From contig JABMOB010000026.1 of the NCBI GenBank assembly GCA_013204345.1, forward strand, positions 1-37,836: DNA of 37,836 nucleotides, written 5' to 3'. Position 1 is the stretch's first letter. Every line of letters begins with the position of its first letter. Position numbers and translations under genes: made by a program. The stretch comes from Parcubacteria group bacterium. GTDB lineage: Bacteria; Patescibacteriota; Minisyncoccia; Phycocordibacterales; JABMOB01. Positions 37,420 to 37,836 of the stretch are shown in pieces. The notes below the pieces were generated by a model. That model was not told where the DNA came from, searched no databases, and was given only the letters and a program-made list of their open reading frames with translations.

Positions 37420-37641
37420 TTACTTCTCAATATCCAATATTTTCGTAGGAGAATGATGGCCAGAAATAATTCGCACTTTACCCCTGGAAATACCAAAATG
37501 GTCTGCCACCACCTCCACCACTCGCCTATTGGCCATATTCCTTTCGGCTCTCTCCTTAACCTCTATATCAAAATGTGTTTCTGATTTTTTCTTCAAAATC
37601 TCCTTTTTCGCACCAGCTTTCACTTTTACTCTTATATACAT
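37420..37641 (-). CDS. DUF167 (YggU-like) protein
   Basis: Small conserved protein of unknown function. The 73 residues match the whole family core: IRVKVKAGAKKEIL, FDIEVKERAERNMANRRVVE, and KVRIISGHHSPTKILDI. In other bacteria it is often near yggT or proC; here it stands alone between hpf and tRNA-Asn. TATAAT lies 6 bases before the ATG on the minus strand, so the message is probably leaderless. Confidence 0.9.
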   Translation of the reverse strand: MYIRVKVKAGAKKEILKKKSETHFDIEVKERAERNMANRRVVEVVADHFGISRGKVRIISGHHSPTKILDIEK

Positions 37642-37672
37642 ATATACATTATAATCTCATTTTTTGATTTAC

Positions 37673-37695
37673 ATGCAAAGAAAAAATCTTTGCAA
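37673..37695. promoter_or_regulatory. Palindrome in the DUF167/tRNA-Asn divergent region
   Basis: TGCAAAG (37675-37681) and CTTTGCA (37688-37694) form a perfect inverted repeat. The right half overlaps TTGCAA, the candidate -35 of the tRNA-Asn promoter (-10 TAATAT at 37712-37717, 16-base spacer). Confidence 0.4.
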
Positions 37696-37726
37696 TATAT
37701 GTATCTTTTGATAATATAAACGACAT

Positions 37727-37798
37727 TCCGCAGTAGCTCAGTGGTAGAGCGATCGCCTGTTAAGCGATTGGTCGTTGGTTCGAATCCAACCCGCGGAG
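37727..37798 (+). tRNA. tRNA-Asn (anticodon GTT)
   Basis: A 72-base cloverleaf. The acceptor TCCGCAG pairs with CCGCGGA with one A-C mismatch, discriminator G. The D-arm is GCTCAGTGGTAGAGC, the anticodon stem ATCGC/GCGAT around loop CTGTTAA gives GTT, and the T-arm is GTTGG-TTCGAAT-CCAAC. The bases after the discriminator are CCCA, so a normal CCA end is not encoded. No asnS is in the window. Confidence 0.94.
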
Positions 37799-37836
37799 CC
37801 CAATCTCGTTTATTATAATTTTGTTGGAAACTATAG

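Overview
This 37.8 kb AT-rich window is almost certainly chromosomal DNA of a Candidate Phyla Radiation / Patescibacteria organism, most likely Parcubacteria. I infer this from the mix of shortened housekeeping proteins (AspRS without the GAD insertion, ProRS without the editing insertion, MurF without its first domain, a motor-dead PriA), the tight minus-strand gene strings, the near absence of Shine-Dalgarno sites, and tRNA genes without an encoded CCA end. I see no phage, transposase or CRISPR array.

Layout. 1-3.6 kb: gltX (cut by the left edge), murG and ftsW on the minus strand, with galU divergent. 4.7-8.5 kb: a small membrane protein, then (reading leftward on the minus strand) scpA, scpB, dacA and mraY. 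8.6-9.9 kb: a stand-alone aspartokinase on the plus strand. 10-20 kb, read leftward from 20.2 kb: a broken-up dcw cluster with mraZ, rsmH, an ftsL-like gene, ftsI, murF, tRNA-Glu, murA, trpS, a T-box leader, aspS, a csaA remnant and a CYTH protein. 20.4-30.3 kb: lysS, greA, the elongasome set mreB-mreC-mreD-mrdA, proS, an orphan gene, rseP and frr. 30.3-33 kb: a candidate small RNA, holB, an orphan 80-aa gene, an elaborate structured intergenic block and a second mreB. 33.3-37.8 kb: priA, a ribbon-helix-helix gene, def, a frameshifted fmt, hpf, a DUF167 gene and tRNA-Asn.

Function. Most genes serve peptidoglycan synthesis and shape or division (murA, murF, mraY, murG, ftsW, ftsI, mrdA, dacA, two mreB, mreC, mreD), tRNA charging and translation (gltX, aspS, trpS, lysS, proS, frr, def, fmt, hpf), and chromosome handling (scpA, scpB, holB, priA).

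The most unusual material is non-coding. (1) The leaders of ftsW and mraZ both fold into a perfect three-way junction with the same 12-bp closing stem and unrelated arms. (2) A 226-bp block at 31765-31990 holds two diverged copies of a structured motif inside a 10-bp closing repeat. (3) A candidate 93-nt RNA lies at 30327-30419 with its own promoter and terminator. (4) The proS leader is one long hairpin. (5) aspS has a T-box with a compact Stem I. (6) Four genes use Shine-Dalgarno sites and their own terminators, while most housekeeping genes have neither and several look leaderless.
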